Of a stretch of 64,000 nucleotides of DNA, positions 1-6,298 are shown one piece after another (position 1 is the first letter of the stretch; each line of letters begins with the position of its first letter). Where the stretch lies: NCBI GenBank assembly GCA_018365995.1, contig JAGZIY010000012.1, positions 7,599 through 71,598 of the forward strand. The letters are read 5' to 3'. A program made the translations under genes and the position numbers. Below the pieces are notes generated by a model that was not told where the DNA came from, did no database searches, and was given only the letters and a program-made list of their open reading frames with translations. The stretch is from Butyricicoccus pullicaecorum (lineage in GTDB: Bacteria > Bacillota > Clostridia > Oscillospirales > Butyricicoccaceae).

Positions 1-75
1 CCCGGTAGCTCAGTTGGTTAGAGCGCTAGCCTGTCACGCTAGAGGTCGTGGGTTCGAGCCCCATCCGGGTCGCCA
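1..75 (+). tRNA. tRNA-Asp (GTC), 5' end cut by window edge
   Basis: The cloverleaf reads from the 3rd acceptor base to an encoded CCA at 73-75. The anticodon loop shows GTC, and the T-arm GGTTCGAGCC is intact. The first one or two acceptor bases lie outside the window. The T-loop-to-CCA part is duplicated at 168-190. Confidence 0.95.
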
Positions 76-78
76 AGT

Positions 79-190
79 TTATTTCCGCACTTTGGAATGG
101 GCGAGAAAAGGTCGTCGGTGATTTCACCGCAAAAATATGCCAGTGGCATGTTTTTGAGACCGTGGGAGAGCCCCATCCGGGTCACCAAGT
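79..190 (+). repeat. tRNA-3'-end-associated repeat element, copy A
   Basis: This 112 bp unit lies between tRNA-Asp and tRNA-Phe. It carries the palindromic core ATGCCAGTGGCAT inside a longer A5/T5 hairpin (131-155). It ends with a near-exact copy (168-190) of the tRNA-Asp 3' end and the next four bases (56-78), with one mismatch (CACCA for CGCCA). Two relatives, B (27561-27676) and C (27757-27869), follow tRNA-Lys and tRNA-Gln. The core matches copy C, AATATGCCAGTGGCATGTT, when both are read in the tRNA direction. No coding capacity is seen. Confidence 0.8.
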
Positions 191-192
191 AT

Positions 193-268
193 GCCTCTGT
201 AGCTCAGTCGGTAGAGCAGGGGACTGAAAATCCCCGTGTCGGTGGTTCGATTCCGCCCGGAGGCACCA
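193..268 (+). tRNA. tRNA-Phe (GAA)
   Basis: Complete cloverleaf with acceptor GCCTCTG paired to CGGAGGC, anticodon GAA in the loop CTGAAAA, T-arm GGTTCGATTCC and encoded CCA at 266-268. Confidence 0.95.
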
Positions 269-366
269 GTTTCTTTATATTTCTGCAAGGAATCGAAATT
301 CAGATCACAGTAATCAGAGATATATTGACTCTGCTTTTGAGAAAGCAATCCAAACATATTTCATAT

Positions 367-442
367 GCGGATGTAGCTCATCTGGTAGAGCGCCACCTTG
401 CCAAGGTGGAGGTAGCGAGTTCGAGCCTCGTCATCCGCTCCA
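367..442 (+). tRNA. tRNA-Gly (GCC), copy 1
   Basis: Acceptor GCGGATG/CATCCGC, anticodon GCC in the loop TTGCCAA, encoded CCA. The gene is identical over all 76 bases to the copy at 27217-27292, while flanking sequences differ. It is followed by a strong terminator and closes the Asp-Phe-Gly cluster. Confidence 0.96.
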
Positions 443-450
443 AAAGTAAA

Positions 451-477
451 ACACACCCATCTGGGTGTGTTTTTTTT
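451..477 (+). terminator. Terminator of the Asp-Phe-Gly tRNA cluster
   Basis: Hairpin ACACACCC-AT-CTGGGTGTGT followed by a run of T, 8 bases after the CCA of tRNA-Gly. Confidence 0.9.
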
Positions 478-548
478 GTTGATTCGCCAAATACGAAAAT
501 AAAAATTGCGCATTTCCTTTCGATAGGAAACGCGCAAACTCTTTATAA

Positions 549-584
549 GAAAAAACCACGCCTGACATCATTTCGCCAGCGTGG
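549..584 (-). terminator. Terminator of the small peptide gene
   Basis: On the minus strand CCACGCT...GGCGTGG forms a 7-bp stem followed by TTTTTTCTT. It lies just after the stop codon of the 623-715 gene. Confidence 0.75.
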
Positions 585-622
585 AAAAGCCATTCTATCA
601 ACCTCAAATCATTGAGCCCTAA

Positions 623-715
623 TTACTTGGTGCTATTCTCAGTTTCTTCACCATAGATCAGGTCGTCGATATCAGGCGTATCCGGGTACTGCGGACGAAT
701 CCAAGTCATCAACAT
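623..715 (-). CDS. Orphan 30-residue peptide
   Basis: I do not recognise a family. The reading frame encodes 30 residues beginning MLMTWIRPQYPDTPD, then a very acidic middle (DIDDL...GEETEN) and a C-terminal Lys. It has an aromatic/Pro-rich N-terminal half, no Cys, no signal peptide and no membrane segment. It is probably real because it has a near-perfect sigma-A promoter (787-815), an AAGGAGGA ribosome binding site 4-10 bases before the ATG, and its own terminator (549-584). It stands alone, downstream of 6S RNA on the same strand. Possible roles are a regulatory small protein or a precursor peptide, but no modifying enzyme is adjacent. It is too short for standard ORF callers. Confidence 0.6.
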   Translation of the reverse strand: MLMTWIRPQYPDTPDIDDLIYGEETENSTK

Positions 716-786
716 TTTCCACTCCTCCTTTCTTTCACGATTTATAACGGGACTAAAAATGCAAGCTTACTCTTGCTTTCTTGCAT

Positions 787-815
787 AGTATACCAGAAAT
801 TCACCAAAAAATCAA
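787..815 (-). promoter_or_regulatory. Promoter of the 30-residue peptide gene
   Basis: Minus-strand TTGATT (810-815), 17-bp spacer, TATACT (787-792). The leader to the ATG is about 65 bases. Confidence 0.8.
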
Positions 816-881
816 ATGAATTTTGTGTAAACTCCATGCAAACAATTTGTAACTCTCCTCGTGTCCCTGCCGCTTGAGAAT

Positions 882-912
882 AAAAAAGGACGATATGATT
901 TACATACCGACC
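882..912 (-). terminator. Terminator after 6S RNA
   Basis: Minus-strand stem GGTCGGTATG-TAAAT-CATATCGTCC (one mismatch, one wobble) followed by TTTTTTA. Confidence 0.7.
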
Positions 913-935
913 CATCTCCCCAAACTCGAGGATAA

Positions 936-1133
936 AAGTCCCCCGCAATGCCGATGCCACCCATTAAAATAACCTGCACGACTGAGCAGGTGGGTTTCCT
1001 ATCCTGAACCTCTGTGCTTCCAACATCCGTTTTTGATTCACGGGAGGCCTGCACTCGGAACGGGAAAGTATTCGGAATCCCGAAAACAAAATGTGGGTTT
1101 AAAACGAGTTGCTGTCAAACATCACAGGGGGGA
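936..1133 (-). ncRNA. ssrS: 6S RNA
   Basis: Roughly 198-nt RNA that binds the sigma-A RNA polymerase holoenzyme by mimicking an open promoter. The ends pair: 5' TCCCCC(CT)GTGATG with 3' CATTGCGGGGGA. Inside are sequences typical of Firmicute 6S RNAs, including TTTAAACCCACAT near the 5' side and TTTAATGGGTGGCAT near the 3' side, flanking a large bubble. A terminator follows at 882-912, and a TATATT -10 lies just upstream. No conserved protein is encoded here; the overlapping short ORFs are spurious. The call rests on sequence memory and the closing stem, not on a covariance search. Confidence 0.8.
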
Positions 1134-1162
1134 TAAAACAATATATTCAGGAAATACGAGAA

Positions 1163-1447
1163 TTATTCTCCATCTTCCTCATACATTTCTTCCACGCGCT
1201 CCATAACGATTGCAAAGATGCGGTCTGCTTCCTCATCATCCTCAACAGAAACGAGAACCTCCTCACCATCTTCCTCTACAACCTTCAGGATTACGACCTC
1301 GGCCTCCTCATCCACAGCAAGCTGTGCGGGAATGAACGCCATATACAGCTGTCCGTCTACTTCAACCGTATCAATATGCTCAAATTCAACTTCGTTGCCG
1401 TCCTCGTCTGTCAAGAGAACATAATTATTTGCCAGTTCTTCGCTCAT
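1163..1447 (-). CDS. DUF1292 family protein
   Basis: Protein of 94 residues, extremely acidic (about a third Asp/Glu), with the family pattern of a short beta-rich domain: NYVLLTDEDGNEVEFEHIDTVEVDGQLYMAFIP. DUF1292 proteins are widespread in Firmicutes and have no established function; in other genomes they are often near yrrL/yrzB-type genes. The start is supported by GGAGG 12 bases upstream. The gene ends about 30 bases before the 6S RNA on the same strand, so the 6S promoter probably sits within its 3' end. Confidence 0.85.
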   Translation of the reverse strand: MSEELANNYVLLTDEDGNEVEFEHIDTVEVDGQLYMAFIPAQLAVDEEAEVVILKVVEEDGEEVLVSVEDDEEADRIFAIVMERVEEMYEEDGE

Positions 1448-1454
1448 AAAGCAT

Positions 1455-1696
1455 GAACCTCCATGTAGTAAAGTCTATGCCGCACGGCGGCTCTTGATTC
1501 CTGCTATCATCAGGATACTCGAAATTCAATAAATTTTCAATGGGTTTTCATGAAAAATTCATAAAATATTTATTGAGATTTCAAATCACAATGCTGTGAG
1601 CATCTCAGCTCAGGATAATACTTTACGCCCGAAAGCACTCTCTTGTCAAGTAGAAGAAGCAGTTTTCTCATTTTAATATTTTTTTGTTCAAAACGC
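1455..1696. other. Intergenic region between DUF1292 and the infC promoter
   Basis: About 240 bases, AT-rich, with no convincing ORF. It must hold the promoter of the minus-strand DUF1292 gene. I see nothing else I can name. Confidence 0.5.
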
Positions 1697-1725
1697 TTGA
1701 CAAGGTGCCTGAATTGCCGTATACT
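1697..1725 (+). promoter_or_regulatory. infC operon promoter
   Basis: TTGACA (1697-1702), 17-bp spacer, TATACT (1720-1725). This is a consensus sigma-A promoter about 200 bases before infC. Confidence 0.9.
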
Positions 1726-1731
1726 AAATCA

Positions 1732-1931
1732 GCAACAATAAAGCAAGATGTGTATTTTGCCATCTTCACCCGCCGCTTTCCGCAAACGGGTCCACATCGT
1801 TTCTTTCCTGCTGCACAGCTTTGCTTCTTTGCAGTTTTGTGCCACATCGCAGGCGTGGAATTATGTTTTGGACAGCGCGGCTGTCTTTTTTTGTTAAATT
1901 TTCTGTTTTTATTCTAGGAGGTGCGTTCGCT
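1732..1931 (+). promoter_or_regulatory. infC-rpmI-rplT mRNA leader with attenuator
   Basis: A long untranslated leader separates the promoter from infC. It ends in an intrinsic terminator, GACAGC-GCG-GCTGTC plus T7 (1871-1892), 23 bases before the infC ribosome binding site. In Firmicutes this operon is controlled by L20 binding to such a leader and causing premature termination. That mechanism is inferred here from position and the terminator; I could not check the L20-binding fold. Confidence 0.75.
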
Positions 1932-2450
1932 ATTAGCAGCATGGAACATCAGATCAATGAAGACATCCGAGACAAAGAAGTCCGCCTGATCGCCGACGAC
2001 GGTGAGCAGCTCGGCATCGTTTCCGCACAGAAGGCCTTGGAGATCGCCATTGAAAAGGGTATGGATCTCGTCAAGATTGCGCCCCAAGCACAGCCACCAG
2101 TCTGCCGTATTATGGACTATGGCAAGTTCCGTTTTGAGCAGGCGAAGCGCGAAAAGGAAGCGCGTAAAAATCAGCGCGTTGTCGAAATCAAGGAAATTCG
2201 TCTGACACCCGGCATTGATGTCAACGACTTAAACGTTAAGGTTGGGCACGCGCGTCGTTTCCTCAAGGGCGGCGACAAAGTTAAGGTTTCTGTTCGTTTC
2301 CGCGGACGTGAGGTTACCCATTCCTCCATCGGTCTGGAGCTGCTTCAGCGCTTTGCAGAACAGTGTACCGAGTTTGGCGTCATGGAAAAACAGCCGAAGC
2401 TGGAGGGACGTCATATGCACATGTTCCTTTCTCCTAAGAAAGAGAAATAA
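1932..2450 (+). CDS. infC: Translation initiation factor IF-3
   Basis: IF-3 binds the 30S subunit, prevents 50S joining and proofreads initiator tRNA and start codons. The product is about 172 residues: N-domain (EHQINEDIRDKEVRLI...), basic helical linker near residue 75, and C-domain (KEIRLTPGIDVNDLNVKVGHARRFL). The start is unusual. AGGAGG (1916-1921) is 10 bases before an in-frame ATT (1932) but 19 bases before the first ATG (1941), so ATT is the likely start, as known for infC of E. coli and Geobacillus, where it allows IF-3 autoregulation. First gene of the infC-rpmI-rplT operon. Confidence 0.95.
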   Translation: MSSMEHQINEDIRDKEVRLIADDGEQLGIVSAQKALEIAIEKGMDLVKIAPQAQPPVCRIMDYGKFRFEQAKREKEARKNQRVVEIKEIRLTPGIDVNDLNVKVGHARRFLKGGDKVKVSVRFRGREVTHSSIGLELLQRFAEQCTEFGVMEKQPKLEGRHMHMFLSPKKEK

Positions 2451-2512
2451 AAAACCTTACAAGCTGCATCAGTTATTATTTGGATGCGACACATAGAGAG
2501 GAGTAAACTAAA

Positions 2513-2710
2513 ATGCCTAAGATCAAAACGCACAGCGGTGCAAAGAAGAGATTCAAGGTTTCCAAGAGCGGCAAGATCAAGCGCGCTCATGTTGGCCGCC
2601 GCCACATTCTCACCAAGAAGAATACCAAGCGCCTGCGTCACCTCCGTAAGGAAGGCTTTGCAGACAAGACGAACGTAGCAGAAGTAAAGCGCCTGCTACC
2701 TTACGCGTAA
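2513..2710 (+). CDS. rpmI: 50S ribosomal protein L35
   Basis: Protein of 65 residues, Lys/Arg-rich, beginning [20 protein letters not shown], typical of bL35. It binds 23S rRNA in the large subunit. It lies between infC and rplT, with AGAGGAG upstream of the ATG. Length is as expected for the family. Confidence 0.98.
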   Translation: MPKIKTHSGAKKRFKVSKSGKIKRAHVGRRHILTKKNTKRLRHLRKEGFADKTNVAEVKRLLPYA

Positions 2711-2747
2711 TTTCTTTTTATCAGAGATTTAAGGAGGCTAACATAAC

Positions 2748-3101
2748 ATGGCAAGAGTTAAGGGCGCGATGATGTCGCGCAAAAGAAGAAAGAAGATTCT
2801 GAAGCGTGCGAAGGGCTACTTCGGCGCAAAATCCACTCATTTTAGAACTGCCAATCAGGCGGTTATGAAGTCCCTCAAGTATGCTTATATTGGTCGTAAG
2901 CAGAAGAAGCGTGATTTCCGCCGTCTGTGGATTACCCGTATTTCTGCGGCTTGCAAGGCTTGTGACATCAATTACAGCCGTTTCATGAACGGTCTGAAGA
3001 AGTCTGGCATTGAAATCAACCGCAAGATGCTGTCTGAACTGGCAATCAACGACAATGCTGCATTCTGCGCACTTGTTGAGAAAGCTAAGGCTGCTCTTTA
3101 A
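2748..3101 (+). CDS. rplT: 50S ribosomal protein L20
   Basis: Protein of 117 residues with the basic N-terminal extension [20 protein letters not shown] and a globular C-terminus. It is an early assembly protein of the 50S subunit and, in Firmicutes, the repressor acting on the operon leader. AAGGAGG lies upstream. Last gene of the operon, followed by a terminator. Confidence 0.98.
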   Translation: MARVKGAMMSRKRRKKILKRAKGYFGAKSTHFRTANQAVMKSLKYAYIGRKQKKRDFRRLWITRISAACKACDINYSRFMNGLKKSGIEINRKMLSELAINDNAAFCALVEKAKAAL

Positions 3102-3115
3102 TTTCAAGCTTATCC

Positions 3116-3143
3116 AAAGAGGACACTACATGTGTCCTCTTTC
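3116..3143 (+). terminator. Terminator of infC-rpmI-rplT
   Basis: AAAGAGGACAC-TACA-TGTGTCCTCTTT, 14 bases after rplT. Confidence 0.85.
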
Positions 3144-3171
3144 GTTATCTTGCAGTTTCTATCCCCAAACA

Positions 3172-3203
3172 AAAACAGCACCGCTTACGCGATGCTGTTT
3201 TTT
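3172..3203 (-). terminator. Terminator of the ABC transporter operon
   Basis: Stem AACAGCA/TGCTGTT flanked by A-tract and T-tract, so usable from both sides. It sits just after the permease stop codon. Confidence 0.8.
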
Positions 3204-3206
3204 GCT

Positions 3207-4001
3207 TTATTCCAGATTCAATTTATTTTTTAGAACATAATTTGTTATGAAATAAAATATTGCACCCTGTACTGCTGAAATTGCAATGCCAATCCACATA
3301 AATTCATGTACATTGCTAATTCCCGAATTAAAGATTGCGCCAAATATAAAATCTGTGACACCCGGTGCATTCATCGTCACATTTGTCAGCACAGCACCAA
3401 TAAAAGTGAGCACTGTATTGATTGCAATATACCATACAATCGACATTGCCACACGATGTTGATTTGACAGATGTCCCAACGCGATTGCCAAATAAATTTG
3501 ACAGATGGACGCCGAAATATCCACTAACATTCCAATCAATATTTCAAACAGGAATAATATGCTATCTCCATCTATATAGGTCAAAATTTCTCTTAGCTCC
3601 GCAAAGAAATCAGGTCCGACAAACGTACCTGCACCTAAAATCAATACCGATGTAATCCCAACGATTCCAGATAAGATACACATGAGACTTGCCCCCAATA
3701 GTTTTGAGCACGTCAACTGCCATGTCGGTACCGGCAAGGTAAACATCAAATAACCTTCCTGACCAAGTAAGCCTTTATAAAAGCGCTGTACAATGATGAT
3801 AAGGGTCATCACAGCGACACTCACACACAAGGCAGTATACAGCATAATCGCAGTGACCTGCGCCCAGCCATCTACGTTTATTTCAGCAGATGTCCCCATC
3901 ATAACAGCATTGATTGCCGCAACAATCAATATCGCACCATAAAGCGGCAGCAACCCTTTCGAGAGCGATTTCAGCTCATACTTCATCAATTTTCCAAACA
4001 T
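3207..4001 (-). CDS. ABC-2 type transporter permease
   Basis: Integral membrane protein of 264 residues with about six hydrophobic segments (for example residues 17-35, 50-70, 100-125, 145-170, 180-205, 230-255). It begins MFGKLMKYELKSLSKGLLPL, a typical start for ABC-2 permeases. It is encoded directly after the ATPase, sharing the stop/start region, so the two form one transporter. Export of a small molecule, peptide or lipid-targeting compound is likely by family. The substrate cannot be told from sequence. Confidence 0.85.
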   Translation of the reverse strand: MFGKLMKYELKSLSKGLLPLYGAILIVAAINAVMMGTSAEINVDGWAQVTAIMLYTALCVSVAVMTLIIIVQRFYKGLLGQEGYLMFTLPVPTWQLTCSKLLGASLMCILSGIVGITSVLILGAGTFVGPDFFAELREILTYIDGDSILFLFEILIGMLVDISASICQIYLAIALGHLSNQHRVAMSIVWYIAINTVLTFIGAVLTNVTMNAPGVTDFIFGAIFNSGISNVHEFMWIGIAISAVQGAIFYFITNYVLKNKLNLE

Positions 4002-4771
4002 TAAAAATCTCCCCCTTGATAAGGTACTGCACGAAACACTTCGCGGAACAGCTGATCGACAGACTTTCCTTCTGTTTCGCGGATATGATCGACCGTATCA
4101 TGCCTTGCAATCTGCCCATTTTGAAGAAACACAACCTCATCGAGCACGCGTTCGATATCTGAAATCAAATGTGTAGAGATCATGACCGTACCGTTTTCAT
4201 TATAGTTCGTCAAAATCGTATCCAGAATAAAGTCACGCGCTGCTGGGTCAACGCCAGCAATTGGTTCATCAAGTAAATACAGCTGTGCCTTTCGGCTCAT
4301 CACAAGTACCAGCTGCACCTTTTCCTTTGTGCCCTTGGACATGGACTTGATCCGGTCAAGCGGTCGGATATTCAGTGCAGAAAACATTTCTGCAGCCTTT
4401 TGGCGATCAAAATCCGCATAGAAATCGCTGAATAGATCCATGAGATCTACGGTTTTCATCCAATCTGCAAAATACATCCGATCTGGCAGATAACTGATAA
4501 TCGACTTTGTCTCTACGCCGGGCGCATATCCATTGACAAGCAGGATCCCTTCATTCGGTCGCAGCAGACCATTCAAGAGCTTGATAAAGGTTGTCTTACC
4601 GGAACCATTCGGTCCCAAAAGCCCCACAATTTTTCCACGCCCAATATTGAGGTCAATATGATCCAGCGCACGCTTTGCCCCATAGGACTTGCTGAGCCCC
4701 TGTACACGAATCAGCATATCATCTTGTTTTTTTTCTGTTGCCATAAAATCGTTTCGGATTTCTTCCATCAT
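4001..4771 (-). CDS. ABC transporter ATP-binding protein
   Basis: Nucleotide-binding subunit of 256 residues, similar to YtrB-type exporters. Walker A GPNGSGKTT near residue 55 and Walker B LYLLDEPIAGVDP near 165 are visible. The usual LSGG signature is replaced by SMSKGTKEKVQ, a common variant in this subfamily. The start overlaps the end of the GntR gene (ATGATG at 4766-4771), and AAGGGGGA precedes it. It pairs with the downstream permease, and the operon is likely repressed by the GntR protein. Confidence 0.92.
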   Translation of the reverse strand: MMEEIRNDFMATEKKQDDMLIRVQGLSKSYGAKRALDHIDLNIGRGKIVGLLGPNGSGKTTFIKLLNGLLRPNEGILLVNGYAPGVETKSIISYLPDRMYFADWMKTVDLMDLFSDFYADFDRQKAAEMFSALNIRPLDRIKSMSKGTKEKVQLVLVMSRKAQLYLLDEPIAGVDPAARDFILDTILTNYNENGTVMISTHLISDIERVLDEVVFLQNGQIARHDTVDHIRETEGKSVDQLFREVFRAVPYQGGDF

Positions 4772-5136
4772 TGATTCCCCCTTTTGCGGTTTCTCAGCAT
4801 TTCAGCAGCCTCCAACTCTGTATAACCGATTGTTGCCATTCCTGTTACGTAGAGCTCCATCTTTTCCTCAGCTAAGCAGTGTCGCACATTATCCACTGAA
4901 TCTGCATCCTCTGTTACTGTACGTCCTGCGGTACGGTTTGTTGTGACCAGTCCGTCCTGTTCCAACTGTGCCAATGCACGCTGCATGGTGTTGGGATTAA
5001 CTTTTGCTTCCGCAGCAAGTTCACGAACCGATGGCATCCGCGCTCCCAATGGATAAATACCGGATACAATGCGTTGTGTCAACTGCTCAGTTAGCTGTGT
5101 CCAGATCGGGCGGTCGTCTGTCAATTTCCATTGCAT
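4768..5136 (-). CDS. GntR family transcriptional regulator, YtrA-like
   Basis: About 122 residues: an N-terminal winged helix (PIWTQLTEQLTQRIVSGIYPLGARMPSVRELAAEAKVNPNTMQRALAQLEQDGLV) plus a short C-terminal helix, the layout of the YtrA subfamily, which has no large effector domain. ATG at 5136 is preferred over an upstream TTG because GGAGGAGAGG ends just before the TTG. First gene of the regulator-ATPase-permease operon. A perfect 7-bp inverted repeat covers the start of its transcript, suggesting autorepression relieved by an envelope-acting compound. Confidence 0.9.
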   Translation of the reverse strand: MQWKLTDDRPIWTQLTEQLTQRIVSGIYPLGARMPSVRELAAEAKVNPNTMQRALAQLEQDGLVTTNRTAGRTVTEDADSVDNVRHCLAEEKMELYVTGMATIGYTELEAAEMLRNRKRGNQ

Positions 5137-5166
5137 GGTCAACCTCTCCTCCAGTCATTGTATTTA

Positions 5167-5186
5167 TGTATTATTAACTTAATACA
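5167..5186 (-). promoter_or_regulatory. Predicted operator of the GntR/YtrA-like regulator
   Basis: Perfect inverted repeat TGTATTA-N6-TAATACA, immediately downstream of the -10 box. Its place in the regulator's own promoter makes it the obvious autoregulatory site. Confidence 0.75.
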
Positions 5187-5215
5187 AGTATACATTTGCC
5201 TTCAGATTTTGTCAA
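5187..5215 (-). promoter_or_regulatory. Promoter of the GntR-ABC operon
   Basis: TTGACA (5210-5215), 17-bp spacer, TATACT (5187-5192) on the minus strand. Confidence 0.9.
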
Positions 5216-5365
5216 GCATTTTTTTGAAGAATAAGTTATCCTGCTTAGGAGCCCAATCTACTGCTATATAGTGTTTTCATCAGAAAGATGATATAATAAT
5301 TATAAAAGCTGTTATATCTCAAAACAAAGAATACAAATACATATCAACAAACGAGGGTGTTTATC

Positions 5366-6103
5366 ATGCAAAAAGATAACCTCATACTTCGCAAGCTATA
5401 TGAAGATGTAAAACTTTCTGCTATGGAACGTGAAGTGTTAGATTACATCATCAACAATCTGGATGAGGCCATGCAGATTGGTGTACGCGGTGTTGCGCAA
5501 AAACGATATACATCTTCTACCACTGTCATTCGTCTGTCCAAAAAATTAAATTATGACGGTTTTCGGGAGATGATTTATTCATTCAAAAATATACTTTCTC
5601 CATCAGCAGCACATTGCCCAGATGAACTGCACGATAAAATTCACTTCTACCCTGATACAGATAAACTGAACCAATTTTTTGATGTATTAGATCGTAAAGG
5701 ATTTATCTGTATCAATGGACAAGGATATTCTCGGCTGATTGGTGAATATCTGGCAAATAAACTCATCAGCAGTGCCTGTACTGCAATCCTACAAGATAGT
5801 TTGGAAGCAGAAACAATTATCCGAAATTTTAAGCACAAACTTGACGCAATGATTATCATATCAAAATCCGGTAACAATCTTTTCGCGCTTGCAGCTGCCA
5901 AGCAATGCCAAGAAGCCAAAATCCCGACGATCCTATTTACCGGAAATCCAAATTGTGAATTGAAAAAAAATTGTGATACTGTATTCATCATAAAGGATAA
6001 TCACCCGTTTGATATTGAAAATGTACAGTCAAACTATTTCTTTGGCTACTGTATTTTGACATTTGAAGAACTTTTTGATCTCTATTATAATCGTTTCAAA
6101 TGA
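5366..6103 (+). CDS. MurR/RpiR family transcriptional regulator
   Basis: 245 residues. N-terminal RpiR-type HTH (residues about 1-75: LSAMEREVLDYIINNLDEAMQIGVRGVAQKRYTSSTTVIRLSKKLNYDGF), then a SIS sugar-phosphate-binding domain (about 100-230: FICINGQGYSR...AMIIISKSGNN). The ATG at 5366 fits the GAGGG site better than the upstream GTG. It faces the convergent GH4/PTS/deacetylase operon and is the best candidate regulator for it, sensing a phosphorylated sugar. A TATAAT lies about 60 bases upstream, but the -35 is weak. Confidence 0.9.
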   Translation: MQKDNLILRKLYEDVKLSAMEREVLDYIINNLDEAMQIGVRGVAQKRYTSSTTVIRLSKKLNYDGFREMIYSFKNILSPSAAHCPDELHDKIHFYPDTDKLNQFFDVLDRKGFICINGQGYSRLIGEYLANKLISSACTAILQDSLEAETIIRNFKHKLDAMIIISKSGNNLFALAAAKQCQEAKIPTILFTGNPNCELKKNCDTVFIIKDNHPFDIENVQSNYFFGYCILTFEELFDLYYNRFK

Positions 6104-6156
6104 GGCACCACTTGTTTTACACGCACATTCTATGGGTACTTCCAAGTCTGTAACAG

Positions 6157-6192
6157 CAAAAAAATCCGAGGTTTCTACCCTCGGATTTTTTG
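6157..6192 (+). terminator. Bidirectional terminator between rpiR-like gene and GH4 gene
   Basis: AAAAAATCCGAG-N8-CTCGGATTTTTT: a strong stem with A and T tracts on both sides, serving both convergent units. Confidence 0.9.
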
Positions 6193-6298
6193 ATTTGTAC
6201 TTCATTTCTCTGTCTGCTAAACACAAACCCATTAACAGAATCAGTTTTTAATCACATTTCATTTTTACAACCGCTTTATACAGCTGCAATTCCATCTT

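Noticed and set aside
79..190. Prophage or integrative element attachment site with a full element
   Set aside because: The distance between the direct repeats is only about 113 bases and no integrase is present, so no element of ordinary size can be involved.
97..615. A 172-residue reading frame on + across the tRNA region
   Set aside because: It runs through tRNA-Phe, tRNA-Gly and a terminator, and translates tRNA sequence. It has no ribosome binding site.
742..1054. Two overlapping minus-strand reading frames of 72 and 80 residues
   Set aside because: They lie within or next to 6S RNA and its terminator, show no ribosome binding site and no protein-like composition.
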